Below are positions 1 to 10,836 of a DNA stretch of 64,000 bases, one piece after another. The position numbers were made by a program, and so were the translations under genes. The stretch's first letter is position 1; the number at the start of each line of letters is the position of its first letter. This DNA is from Gambelia wislizenii. Taxonomy: Eukaryota > Chordata > Lepidosauria > Squamata > Crotaphytidae. Location of the stretch: positions 218,162,645 through 218,226,644 of the forward strand of contig JAUMIR010000005.1 in the NCBI GenBank assembly GCA_030847615.1, written 5' to 3'. The notes beneath the pieces were generated by a model, which worked only from the letters and a program-made list of their open reading frames with translations, made no database searches and was not told the origin of the DNA.

Positions 1-48
1 GTTAAAGTGGAATAATAACACTATAACAGTGTAGTCTGAAAAATCTCC
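1..48. mobile_element. Right end of a hairpin MITE cut by the window edge
   Basis: Bases 1-48 read TTAAAGTGGAATAATA, then CACTATAACAGTGTAG, then CTGAAAAATCTCC. They match the right arm of the hairpin family and end in the complement of GGAGATTTTTCAG. Confidence 0.65.
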
Positions 49-205
49 CAAATGTTTGTGCAGTGTGCAGACTCATGCGGAACTTAGATAAGTTCTATGT
101 TAAAAAGATGCAGAACTTGTTGATGAATGTGGCCTGTGCAACAAAGGTAAGATAGCAACTGACTACAAAGCCCCTCAGAAAAAGCCTCCTTGAATTGTTC
201 TTCAT

Positions 206-206
<1 letters not shown>

Positions 207-240
<34 letters not shown>

Positions 241-242
241 TT
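207..242. repeat. (AAT)n microsatellite
   Basis: About 11 perfect units. Confidence 0.95.
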
Positions 243-544
243 TTACTAGCTACCCAAATACTTAGAATTACTTTCATCTAAGAAACACAGTGCTCTGTCT
301 CTTCTAATATCAGTGATGACAGCTATATCACTCATTGCTCACAAAGTAGGTTCCTGTGTGGAACAAGATAAACCTAAAAGCAGGAATTAAATGGATAGTC
401 TAGCTGCAATTGCCAATTGACAAGGAAAGAAAGTCTGCCATGCTGCTATGAGTATGATCTGAAACATTGTAATGCTATTTTTTTTGTAGTTACACATTTA
501 GGAAAATTATTGGGCAAGATCCTAGACCAGCTGTTTAGTTAAGA

Positions 545-835
545 ACACTTATGGCCCAATCCCCTCCACATCCTGCTTTACCAGGCAGCAGCTGCTGTGA
601 GTGATGGAGGTCTGTTCTCCTGTTGATTGGGGCACAGCATAATGATGTTTCCACCTCCCTCCCTTCAACAGTCTCCAGTACAACAACCAGAAGCTGATCC
701 CTGTCACAATTCCCCCTTGCACCAGAGATTGCTGACGGGAGGGGGAACATCAGTATTCTGCATCTGATTGCTAGGAGAACAGACCTCCATCACTTATGGC
801 AGCTGCTGCCCAGTAAAGCAGCATTAGGAAGAATT
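545..835. repeat. Inverted repeat with about 60-bp arms
   Basis: Arm 1 (about 570-632) and arm 2 (about 765-828) pair across TGATGGAGGTCTGTTCTCCT and neighbouring bases, with an interval of about 130 bp. Probably an old hairpin element; its ends are unclear. Confidence 0.75.
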
Positions 836-1186
836 TTATGGTTGTGGCAGTAGTACCATGATCATGAATATGTAGGGACCATGAATATGAATCAGTTACA
901 GATGTTTAACTCTAGGTTATGCATCCATTACTTCAAAAGTGAATTCCAGCTATTGATTTTATACAAATGTTTATTAGCTTTCTGAGTATATCTTCCTTTA
1001 AAAAAAATAACATCAGGTATGGTGACTTGAGTATTTACATACTCAGACAAAATGGGTGAGTCTTCACTTGTGGCACTGTTCTCTGGTTGCATGGTAAGGC
1101 TTTTAAAAGTTTAGTGAAGCAGATTCTCCCAGTTCAGCCATTAGGTGGGAGTCAGACTCCAAAGAAACTGTTGAAAGCAGTCAAGC

Positions 1187-1257
1187 AAAAACCAAACTGA
1201 AGGGTTATGTCAAAAAATAACCAGGACCCTTTGACAGAACCCTTCAGTTTGGTTTTT
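1187..1257. repeat. Short hairpin, stem of about 19 bp
   Basis: AAAAACCAAACTGAAGGGTT (1187-1206) pairs with AACCCTTCAGTTTGGTTTTT (1238-1257) across a 31-base loop. No neighbouring element explains it. GAAAGCAGTCAAGCA occurs both before (1173) and after it (1300). Confidence 0.7.
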
Positions 1258-1678
1258 GGTTATATGTCTTGGGTTTTCTGGCTGTAGGGACTTTTGTTGG
1301 AAAGCAGTCAAGCAGCCATCGGTTTAAGGCTGCAGACAGTCCTATGAATAATTATTTGGGAACAGGGATGGTTTGTTTGTTTGTTTGTTTATGCATTAAC
1401 TAAGCTATTTTTTTAAAAAGATGTTCAAGTTTTTTTTAAAAAACCAGATCTATTCAATGAGACTGTTAACACATGCAGAAAAAAAGTTTTCTCCTATCAA
1501 GCAGGGAAAAAAAGAATCAGATTCTATTTCTTTTACAAATTATACACAAGTAAATGCATTAATGTGTACAAACACTCTTTAGTCAATGGTGGGGAGAAGC
1601 ATATATTAAGAAAAGTGTGTTAACACTACATACATTAGGACAAGTGTCTACTGGAATGCATGTGAAATTCTGTATAGG

Positions 1679-2034
1679 CAGGACCGGTTTAAGGAATTTT
1701 GGGGCCCCCTGCAATGCTTTACTTTGGGGCCCCCATATGTTTATCTCAGATCAATGTAACCTAACCTATTCACCGTACAGGATGTTCAGATTATAGTAGG
1801 ACCCCCGTATCCCTGGATTCATTATCCATGGGACACAAAACAGCACACCTACCATAGAGTCTTCCTAGAAAATGTGTCTTCCCTAGCCCTTTTCTAGGCC
1901 TTCCAAGGCAACTCTATGGTATTTTAAACCAGAAATCCCATTATTTTCATATTAAGGAGGCCAACACGGGGCCCTCTCTTGACCTTGGGGCCCCCTGCCA
2001 ATGCTGATTTGGCAGACAGGTTAAACCGGCCCTG
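1679..2034. mobile_element. hAT non-autonomous element, 356 bp, perfect 8-bp TSD
   Basis: The ends are CAGGACCGGTTTAA and TTAAACCGGCCCTG. The 8-bp duplication TGTATAGG (1671-1678, 2035-2042) is perfect. The inner repeats of GGGGCCCC(C) near both ends pair. A stretch near 1795-1840 resembling the ends of Tigger-like elements may be an older nested piece. No transposase. Confidence 0.88.
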
Positions 2035-2420
2035 TGTATAGGAAAAAAACAGTAGAGTCTTGCAACCCAGTTCGGAACTCAGATGGAACAAAAATATTGG
2101 TGAGATTCTGGGACTTGCAATGAAAATAAAGCTAAGGGTCTTACTTCTTACTCTCCATAAACATGTGTGGAATAGTAGTGTTTATGATTCAGTGATGACT
2201 GTTTTGTTAGTCATTAGGGGATTTGGTATGAACCACAAAATCACGTCCTAAATGATGGAAGGCATTTGCAATAAAGTGAGAGGGGATGGGGTTACACCCC
2301 CCACAAAATGACCAGACTTGATTAGTTCAACTATTTGATTGCAAAATGATTATTATTGGATTACCTATTAGATGTAGCTTCCAATGGAAAACACATTCAT
2401 TTTGTCCTCCTACTCTAAAA

Positions 2421-2636
2421 GAGAGCCAGTGTGGTGTAATGGTTTGAGCGTTATACTACAACTCTGGAGACCAGGGCTCAGATTCCCACACAGCCATGGA
2501 AACTCATTGGGTGACCTTGGGCAAGTCACACCCTCTCATCCTCAGAAGAAGGCAAGGGCAACCCCCCTCTGAACAAATCTTGCCAAGGTTCACCTTTGGG
2601 TCACCGTAAGTTGGAAACTGACTTGAAGGCACAACA
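2421..2636 (+). repeat. Sauria-type SINE (tRNA-derived, BovB tail), TSD ACTCTAAAA
   Basis: The head GAGAGCCAGTGTGGTGTAAT and a B-box-like GGGCTCAGATTCCC are tRNA-derived promoter parts. The 3' end (GTCACCGTAAGTTGGAAACT, then GACTTGAAGGCACAACA) matches the BovB tail, so BovB supplied the enzyme. The 9-bp duplication at 2412-2420 and 2637-2645 is perfect. Confidence 0.9.
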
Positions 2637-2814
2637 ACTCTAAAATGCCACAGAGTTTTGAACAGGATCATGACCACTTTACTCATATATATTTTTAAGG
2701 TAGGACTCATGTGTCTTCAGTAACTGCATAGAAAGCATTAAATAGGTGAAATTTTCCCAGTTAGAGATGTCATGGTGTGTTTGGGAAGAGCAAAGGAATC
2801 TCCACTGCCATAGC

Positions 2815-3785
2815 CCTTGTTGTTGTTGTCAACTGACATCAAGTCGACTTCAATTTATGGGGAACCTATGAGTGAGAGACCTCCAAGTCACCTTATCATA
2901 AATAGCCCGGCTCAGATCTTGCAGGCTCACAGCCACGGCTTCCTTCATTGAATCTATTTAACTTTAACAAGCTCTTTCTCTTTTCCTACTGCCTTCTAAC
3001 TTTGTTGTTAACTGCTCTCAAATCAACCTCAATTCATGACAACCCTATGAATGAGGCACCTCCAAAGACACACTTTCCTCAACTGCCCTGCTCAGTTCCT
3101 GCAGACACAGGGCCGTATCCTCTTTGATTGAGTCTATCCATCTGTTATGTTTTCTTCCTACTGTCTTCTTCCTTTCCAAGCATTATCATCTTTTCTAGTG
3201 AGTCATGTCTTTTCATGATGTGTCCGAAGTACAACGGTGTCAGTTTAGTCATCTTGGCTTCTAGGGAGAGTTCAGGCTTGATTCGCTCTAGGACCCATTG
3301 TATTTGTCTTTTTAGCAGTCCATGGTATTTGCAGAACTCTTCTCCAGCACCACATTTCAAATGAGTTTATTCTCTTCCTATCAGCTTTCTTCACTGTCCA
3401 GTTCTCACACCACTATATAGTGATGGGAAATACCCTTCTAATTTATGCAGCATTATTGTCTTTTCTAGTGAGTCATGTCTTCTCATATGCCCAAAGCACA
3501 ACAGTCTCAGTTTAGTCATCTTGGCTCCTAGGGAGAATTCAGGTTTGATTTGCTCTAGGACCTGTTTACCTTTTTAGCAACCCACTGCCCCTATAGCATT
3601 CTTCTCCACATTTCAAATGAGATTATTTTCTTCTTATCAGTTTTCTTTACTGTCCAGCTTTCACAACCATACATAGAAATGGGAAATACGATGCCATGGA
3701 CAATCCTAACTTTAGTATTCAATGATATATCTTTACATTTCAGGATCTTTTCTAGTTCCCTCATAGCTGCCCTTCTAAGTCCTAG
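2815..3785 (-). mobile_element. RTE/BovB LINE 3' end remnants, three partial copies
   Basis: Read on the minus strand, the C-terminal reverse-transcriptase tail of BovB is visible: QYFGH-like LYFGHIMKRHDSLEKMIMLG (3145-3360), KVRIVHGIVFPISMYGCESW (3591-3836), and the 3' UTR around 2830-2960 and 3014-3065. The same segments appear more than once, so there are at least two or three overlapping insertions or local duplications. All are frame-broken. Confidence 0.75.
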
Positions 3786-3880
3786 GAGATTATCAGACGG
3801 GCTAAATATGGTGTGACAACGATGCCAGGAGATCACGAAAGGGCTTTCTTTTCAGATGTCGTCATCTCCAAGTCATCATG
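3786..3880. mobile_element. Left-end fragment of the 575-bp inverted-repeat family
   Basis: It starts GGAGATTATCAGACG at a junction with BovB sequence and continues with AAATATGGTG and a CGAAAGGGCTTTC-like block, similar to the left end of 13405-13982. No matching right end was found, so the boundary at 3880 is approximate. Confidence 0.45.
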
Positions 3881-4459
3881 CTCTGGCTCTGGAGTAGCCA
3901 CTGAACCTGTTTTCAGCACTAGTGATGGAACAAAACTCTTCACCAGTTCATCAGAAGGTTGCAGGCTAGCATTGGGGTTTCAGGATGGTGCCTCTTCTCC
4001 AACAACTTTCTGCTACCTCTCAGCAACTGTTATCTGAGGTGATGGCTTCATTCAGTCCAGTGGCAAGGGTGGCTATAATTAAATTCTTGATAAAAACATG
4101 CTGGGAGAGGAAAGCTATTGAGTATGCATAGCAAAAGAAGAACAAATTCTAAACTAACCATACTGGCTTGCCTCAAATTACACTGAGAAAGCTGACAGAG
4201 CAGCTAGATTTATATCAAAGGCTGCCTTATTGGTATTTCATGAAAAGTCTCATATTGGTCAATAAGAGGGGCCACTCAGAGGACATTTTCCAGGTGCCAT
4301 GCTCTTTGGCTCAAGGTGACTGATGGAAAGTGCCCACCTCAGCTGCCAATGGAGCAGTCAGCACCAATGTTTACTTGAACAAGGTGAGAATCAGGAAAGG
4401 AGGAAGCTAATCATTTCCTGCCAGTCAGCTTTCTTTGCATATCTTTGTGTGTCTGATAA

Positions 4460-4682
4460 GAGGCCCTTTCACTTACACAACTGTAGCACTGTGATCCCAG
4501 CTTAACTGCCATGGCTGCATTCTAGGGAATCCTTGGTTTATAGTTTTGTGAGGCACTAGAGCTCCCTGGCTGAGAATTCTAAATACCCCTTCATAAACTG
4601 CAGTTGCCAGGGTTCCACGGAATATTGTCATGGAAGTTAAAGTAGAATCGTAGTGCTATAATTGCAGAGCCTGAAAGAGACC
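4460..4682. mobile_element. Diverged hairpin MITE
   Basis: The left part GGCCCTTTCACTTACAC and right part GAGCCTGAAAGAGACC are approximate inverted repeats. The inner AACTGCCATGGCTGC / CATGGAAGTTAAAGT arms and the central GTTTATAGTTTTG / AACTGCAGTTGCC follow the family layout. Strongly decayed. Confidence 0.5.
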
Positions 4683-5204
4683 CAAGGCTGGTGTCATGAG
4701 CTGTTTTCTATCGACTCAACAGGCAACAGCTTCAGGTTTAAAAAACAATAAGGTTTATTACAGATAGCGTTTCTACAGAGTTACTAGCTCAAAGTTGTTG
4801 CTTAAAATGAGGAACAAAAATGAGGAACTTTTATACAGAGATATAAAAGTATTTACAAACAGGCAAGCCTGGCGTGGCTTTCCTTCATTGGTCAGTTTGG
4901 ATCTTTTACAATACTTTTCTCCCCCTTTGCCCCTCTCACCTTTGTTATTCTGAATTATCACCATTTGGCTTTTCCACAGTATTACCTGTTTCTGGCTATG
5001 CTAGGCATTTACTTTTTTACCATTACAAAGTGAAGCAAGATGAGCCTAACTTGCATGTAGCAAATGGCAGATACTTTAGCGATACAATCCTACACCATAC
5101 CTACTGAATGGCAGGAACACTAACTTTTTGAGCAGTTCCTGACAGCTGGAGTGGGTAAGGGAGAAAGCATCTTTGATTAACTGTGTTTGAATGTCTCTCA
5201 GTGT

Positions 5205-5400
5205 ATCCAAACGGTACAATTATTGCACTTTAACTGCCATGGCTCCATCCTACAGAATCTTGGGGTTTGTAGTTTGGTGGTACACCAGCACTCTTTGGCA
5301 GAGAAGGCTAAGGACCTTGTAAAACTGCAATTTCCATGATTCCATAGGCTGGAACTATGGCACTTAAAGTGGTGTCAAACTGCTAAAACTGCAGGGTGGA
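5205..5400. mobile_element. Diverged hairpin MITE
   Basis: TTGCACTTTAACTGCCATGG at the left pairs with GCACTTAAAGTGGTG at the right around a GGGTTTGTAGTTTGGTGG centre, the pattern of the 11.2-kb element. The ends have decayed. Confidence 0.5.
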
Positions 5401-5945
5401 TATACCACCCTCTGTTGTCCTCTGCAGTGCTGCTTAATAAATCTATTCCAACAAAACTATTCCTCTGGAAGGAAGCATTGCATGAACCAACTGGGCCTCA
5501 TGGTTTGTTCTCGAAGTGCGCTTTAATGAAATAGTATTGGTATAAAGAAAAAGGCAGGGAGAAGGGCCTCAGAAGAAACAGGCAGAAATCTGAGAAGCAG
5601 GAGGGTGTGGCTGGGTAGAAGAAAACATTATACAGAATTGTAATATTGTGCAGTCAGTTGCTGTGCTGAACAAAACTGGAAAGGTTGGTTGAACTTGAAA
5701 TGCTACAGAGGATTTACTTGCAAGTGGGCATTTTACGAGACTGTGGCTTGCTTGGTAATGAACAGGACAAATGAAATGTGTTTAAGAATGTTATAGTTGT
5801 GACAAGAAATAAAGACATCACCCAATCATAACAAACTCTGACATGCTGAGATGCAATGTAAATATGAAGGATAGGCTGGCGGCTTTCTGAGTTTCAGAGA
5901 GGTTGCGCAAATATTTGAAATATTTTCTTGTTGAAAGCCAGAAAT

Positions 5946-5948
<3 letters not shown>

Positions 5949-5978
<30 letters not shown>
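5949..5978. repeat. (TA)n microsatellite
   Basis: About 15 perfect units. Confidence 0.95.
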
Positions 5979-5979
<1 letters not shown>

Positions 5980-6223
5980 CCAGTGCTTATAAATGTTAAA
6001 TGTGACACATGATTTCAATCAAATACATACTAATTCTAGAAGAATATTAGAGATCAGAGAATATTAGAGATCAGAGATCTTCTCTTCTTAAACAGAGAGA
6101 AGAACCAGAAGTATATTCAGTCACATATGTGCTTCTTGCTATTTAACTTTCATGGGGATTCTTGGCCAAGCAAAAAAAAAGGGGGAGGGCATTTGTTTTA
6201 ACAGAAGTATTGGTTGTAACATA

Positions 6224-6438
6224 CAGTTGTCCCTCCACATTCATGGATTTGAGTATTCACGGCTTGAAAATATTCTTAAAAAAATAATAATCCTAATAGC
6301 AAACCTTGATTTTACCATCTTATATAAGGGACACCATTTTGCTATGCCATTGCATATAATGGGACTTCAGTATTCACGGATTTGGGTATTCACGGGGGGT
6401 CCTGGAACCAAACCCCAGTGAATGTGAAGGGACAACTG
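6224..6438. mobile_element. Tigger-like MITE, 215 bp, TA-flanked
   Basis: The ends are CAGTTGTCCCTCCAC and its near-complement GAAGGGACAACTG. The TA duplication is at 6222-6223 and 6439-6440. Inner phrases about GGATTTGAGTATTCACGG recur inverted and direct, as in pogo/Tigger-derived elements. Confidence 0.8.
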
Positions 6439-6953
6439 TAATATGTCCTTTGAACCTTAATACAATTATGATTTAATCTTTTAACTTCTGGATTTTAAGT
6501 CTCCATGTACATCTGATCCATTTTGAGCCGTGCACACTATTAATTGGAGTGTTAAAGCAGAACAATAAACCTTGGACAGAGTTCCATGTTTCAAGCTCAA
6601 AAACTGGCTTGATCACCTGCTCATTTCATAGGGGGATGGATTCTCTGAGACTGTGGGCCAGCTGAAGGCATTCTGCTGCCTGAGGCAGAACAGCAAATGA
6701 CAGCCCCACCTATTCAAGTGAAGATGCATAGTAGCCAAGGTCAGACAGGTTATTTTCACAGCCCAAGCACAATAGCCAACAAATGCCTCTCCCCATCTTT
6801 GGCAGTAAATATAAATAGCCGTTTTTTTCCCTCTTTCAATAATTTCCAAAATCTGTTGCCTGAGAGAGTAGAGTTACCGTATCAGATGGGAGGACTGGCT
6901 CCAGGGCAGTGGAAAGTGCAGTATACTGCTATTAAGTCTTGTATTGTCTAAAA

Positions 6954-7350
6954 CAGTGGTTCTTAACCTGTGGTCCACGGACCCCCAAGGGCCCATGATG
7001 TCCTCACAGGGGGTTTGTGAAGGCTTGAAGGCTGCTTGGCCCACCTTCTCCCCTCAGAGGAGCAGCCACATGGCAGGAGCCAAGGCAAAAGTTGGCTGGC
7101 TGGCTTGACCTGCACATTGCAATTCAATCTGTTCCAGCCACAAACTTGCAGGAAGAATCAGGAGTCTTTCCTCCCCCTCCAGTGCCTCAGAGGGAAGGAT
7201 TAATGGATGGTGTATTATTATTATGATTATCGGGTGGTATTATTATTATTATTATTATTATAGTTTTAAATCTTGAGTTAAGTCTTGGAGGTCCATAGGA
7301 ACAAAATATATTTAATGGGGGTCCCTGGTAAATAAAAGGTTGAGGCACTG
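6954..7350. mobile_element. hAT-like element, 397 bp
   Basis: It begins CAGTGGTTCTTAACCTG and ends with a diverged complement (GGTTGAGGCACTG). A second copy lies at 41964-42330, with shared blocks GGTTTGTGAAGGCTTGAAGG-like and GGGGGTCCCTGGTAAA. The 8-bp flanks do not match cleanly. An (ATT)n tract lies at 7238-7260. Confidence 0.7.
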
Positions 7351-8248
7351 GTATTCCACCTCCTGAGGGAATGAAGCTTCCAATGGTAGCCTTCCTGGGA
7401 CAAAATTGTAGGGTAAGTTTATTTGAAGGGGGGGGGGAATACTCATAAGCAGCTTAGGAAAAAGTGTGAGAAAAAAACTATGGCAGGAGAAAGAGCTCTG
7501 AGATAGAACATGGGAGGTAACTAACTTAATAGGTGAATCCTGGGAACCTTTTAGAGAGATGCAACTGAGTATCAGAGGGTCAAACTAGATATGGCAATAA
7601 ATGGGTATGCCATTAACCCACATTGCTTCCCACAATGCAATTTCTGTAGAAATACCACAGAACAAGGCATAGAATCATAGAATTGTAGAATTGGAAGAGA
7701 CCACGAGGGCCATTCAGTCCAGCCCCCTGCCACGCAGGAAATCATGATCAAAGCATCCCTGACAGATGGCCATCCAGCCATTTAAAGACCTCCAAGGCCA
7801 TTTAAAAACCTCCAAGGAAGGAGACGTCACCACACTCCGAGGGAGTGTGTTCCACTGCCGAACAGCTCTTACTGTCAAAAAGTTCCTCCTAATGTTGAGG
7901 TGGAATCTCTGTTTCTGGAGCTTGCATCCATTGTTCCGTGTTCCAGTCTCTGGAGCAGCAGAAATCAAACTTGCTCCATCCTCAATGTGACACCCCTTCA
8001 AATACTTAAACAGGGCTATGATATCGCCTGTTAACTGTCTTTTTTCCAGGCTAAACATACCCAGCTCCCTAAGTCTCTCCCCATAAGGCATGGTTTCCAG
8101 ACCGTTCACCATTTTTAGTTGCCCTTCTCTGGACACACTCCAATTTGTCAATATCCTTTTTGAATTGTGGTGCCCAGAACTGGACACAGTATTCTAGTGA
8201 GGTCTGACCAAGGCAGAATAGAGTGGCACTATTACTTCTCTTGATCTA

Positions 8249-8598
8249 GGACTTTTTCGGACAATGTAAAAATAACGGAAGCAGCGTCGCCAGGTTGCGA
8301 CGCTGCAGCGCTAGAGGGCGTCAGTTTCGTACGACGCTTCTTCCCAGCGGTACTGTTGCAGTACCACTGGGATATTTGAACGTGATATTTTTGCTTTCTA
8401 CCATCATATTTTACTCACGATCAGCGATCGTGAGTAAAATATGACTGTAAAAGCAAAAATATAACGGTCAAATATCCCAGCGGTACTGCAACAGTACCGC
8501 TGGGAAGGAGCGTCGTACGAAACTGACGCCCTCTTGCGCTGCAGCGTCGCAACCTGGCTACGCTGCTTACGTTATTTTTACATTGTCCGAAAAAGTCC
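8249..8598. mobile_element. Foldback element, near-perfect 350-bp palindrome, TSD CTA
   Basis: The ends read GGACTTTTTCGGAC and its exact reverse complement. The whole element folds on itself around 8423/8424, with the centre ACTCACGATC paired to GATCGTGAGT. The CR1 host reads through when the element and one copy of the 3-bp duplication CTA (8246-8248, 8599-8601) are removed. It contains no reading frame of its own, so it is non-autonomous. The arms differ at only a few positions, which suggests a recent insertion or arm-to-arm conversion. Confidence 0.9.
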
Positions 8599-8893
8599 CT
8601 AGACACTATACTTGTATTGATGCAGCCCAAAATCGCATTGGCCTTTTTAGCTGCCACATCACACTGTTGACTCATGTTCAACTTGTGGTCTACTAGGACT
8701 CCTAGATCCCTTTCGCAAGTAGTCTCGTTCAGCCAGGTCTCCCCCATCCTATATCTATGCATTTCATTTTTCCGCCCTAAGTGCAGTACCTTACATTTCT
8801 CCGTATTGAATTTCATTTTGTTAGCTTTGGCCCAGCTCTCCAGTCTATCCAGGTCATTTTGAATTTTGATTCTGTCCTCTAGGGTATTAGCTA

Positions 8894-10041
8894 CCGTATA
8901 TTCCGGCGTATAAGACGACCCGGCGTATAAGACGACCCCCCCAATTTTTAAGAAAAAATGCAGAGTTTGTGATATATTCGCCCTATAAGATAACCCCCCT
9001 CTTCCAACGCATAGCCCCGGCATGCCCCTCCTGCGCTCCCTTCCAGGAGGGAGCGCAGGAGGAGGATGCGGAGGCTGTGCGCCCAAAAGGGTCACGTTCG
9101 CCCCTTCTCCGCACCTTCTAGGAAGGTGGGGAGAAGGGGCGAATCGCGGGTTTGGCCGCGTAGCCTCTGCATGCCCCTCCTGCGCTCCCTTCCAGGAGGG
9201 AGCGCAGGAGGGGGATCCGGAGGCTGTACGGCCAAACCGGGCACGTTCGCCCCTTCTCCGCACCTTCCAGGAAGGTGGGGAGAAGGGGCGAATCGCGGGT
9301 TTGGCCGCGCAGCCTCTGGATGCCCCTCCTGCGCTCCCTTCCAGGAGAGAGCGCAGGAGGGGGATCCGGAGGCTGTGCGGCCAAACGGGGCACGTTCGCC
9401 CCTTCTCCCCACCTTCCAGGAAGGGAGAAGGGGCGAATCGCGGGTTTGGCCACGCAGCCTTTGGATGCCCCTCCTGCGCTCCCTTCCAGGAGGGAGTGCA
9501 GGAGGGGGATCCGGAGGCTGTATGGCCAAACCGGGCACGTTCGCCCCTTCTCCCCACCTTCCAGGAAGGTGGGGAGAAGGGGCGAATCGCGGGTTTGGCC
9601 GCGCAGCCTCTGCATGCCCCTCCTGCGCTCCCTTCCAGGAGGGAGCGCAAGAGGGCGATCCGGAGGCTGTGCGGCCAAACTGGGCACGTTCGCCCCTTCT
9701 CCCCACCTTCCAGGAAAATGGGGAGAGGGGGCGAATCGCGGGTTTGCCTCGGCCGCTGCAGAAGCGATCCAGTGGCGGCTGCGGCAAACTGCAATGTTCG
9801 CCCCCCTCCTCTTTCTTCCGTTGCTCCCCAAAGGGGGAGAAGGCAGAGGAGGGGGGCGAATGATCTTCAATACACTTTGCTTCACCCCCCTGCCCCATCT
9901 CCTGCCTCTTCGCTCTGTTTTCGAAGAGGCAGGAGATAGGCAGGTGGGCGAAGCAAAGTGTATCCGGCGTATAGGATGACTGTTAATTTTGGAGGGCACT
10001 TTTGAGTGCTCAAAAGTAGTCTTATACGCCGGAATATACGG
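8894..10041. mobile_element. TA-flanked inverted-repeat element (mariner/Tc1-like, non-autonomous), GC-rich core
   Basis: It begins CCGTATATTCCGGCG and ends with the reverse complement. The inverted repeats are identical over about 23 bp, and the repeat GGCGTATAAGACGACC occurs twice at the left. The TA duplication at 8892-8893 and 10042-10043 restores CR1 on removal. The core holds five GC-rich tandem units (9022-9760) and a hairpin built from CACTTTGCTTC and its complement (about 9873-9961). No transposase is present. The TA target suggests Tc1/mariner; family assignment is inference. Confidence 0.85.
9022..9760. repeat. Five tandem units of about 149 bp, each with two long hairpins
   Basis: Units begin at 9022, 9171, 9320, 9465 and 9614 (spacing 149, 149, 145, 149). 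Each has one inverted pair around CCTCCTGCGCTCCC and one around CGCCCCTTCTCC. Units differ by a few substitutions, and one has a 4-bp deletion. The block is rich in G+C and CpG, unlike the AT-rich surroundings. Lack of stop codons in several frames on both strands gives long false reading frames here. Confidence 0.93.
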
Positions 10042-10494
10042 TACTCCTCCTAATTTGGTGTCATCTGCAAATTTGATAAGTATACCCCTAATTCCCTCAT
10101 CCAAGTCATTGATAACGATGTTGAAAAGCACTGGGCCCAGGACAGAACCCTGTGGCACCCCACTGGTCACATCTTTCCAAGACAAAGAGGAGCCACTGCT
10201 GAGCACCCTTTGGGTTCTGCCGGTCAACCAATTACAAATCCATTTAACAGTTAACTTGCCTAGCCCACATTTTACAAGCTTGTTTGCAAGAATGTCATGG
10301 GGAACCTTGTCAAAGGCCTTACTGAAATCAAGGTATGCGATATCCACAGTGTTCCCTTCATCTACCAAGCTGGTCATTTTATCAAAAAAAGAGATCAGAT
10401 TAGTCTGGCATGACTTGTTTCTCTGAAACCCATGTTGACTTTTTGTGCTTATGGCATTGCCTTCTAAATGTTCACAGACTTTCTGGAGATTTTC

Positions 10495-10836
10495 AGATGG
10501 CTAAAATCAGCCTCTTGCTGCGCAAACAGCCTCTGGAGCAGTAACAAGGCTGCTGCGCGGCAAGGGTCCATTTTGGACGACGCCGTTTCTCTCTCGGTGG
10601 CGTCCGTGAGTGTTGCAGCTAGCATTGGAGGCAGCTGCACAGTTTTTTACTCACGGACAACTTCCGTGAGTGAAAAACAGCGCGGCCGCCTTCAATGCTA
10701 GCTGCAACACTCACGGACGACACCGAGAGAGAAACGGCATCGTCCAAAATGGACCCTTGCCGCGCAGCAGCCTCGTTACTGCTCCAGAGGCTGCTTGTGC
10801 GGCAAGAGGGCTGATTTTAGCCGTCTGAAAATCTCC
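10495..10836. mobile_element. Foldback element, 342-bp palindrome, TSD TCT
   Basis: The ends are GGAGATTTTCAGA and its complement. The arms pair along almost the whole length, with the centre near 10665 (ACTCACGGACAACTTCCGTGAG). Removing the element and one TCT (10492-10494, 10837-10839) restores the CR1 sequence. It is closely related in arm sequence to the element at 21774-22124, so both belong to one family. Confidence 0.9.

Noticed and set aside
2421..2500. Possible tRNA gene
   Set aside because: A and B box-like sequences are there, but the cloverleaf does not close and the SINE body follows.
9022..9760. CRISPR-like array
   Set aside because: Units are contiguous with no unique spacers, and the DNA is vertebrate.
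9022..9939. Open frames of 234-305 codons on the plus strand in the GC-rich array
   Set aside because: Several frames on both strands are open at once, and the peptide is a repeat of the 149-bp unit. This is composition, not coding.
8421..10377. Open frames of 268-457 codons on the minus strand that begin or end in CR1 protein
   Set aside because: They are fusions of CR1 ORF2 pieces with the inserted TA-flanked element. Removing the element restores normal CR1.
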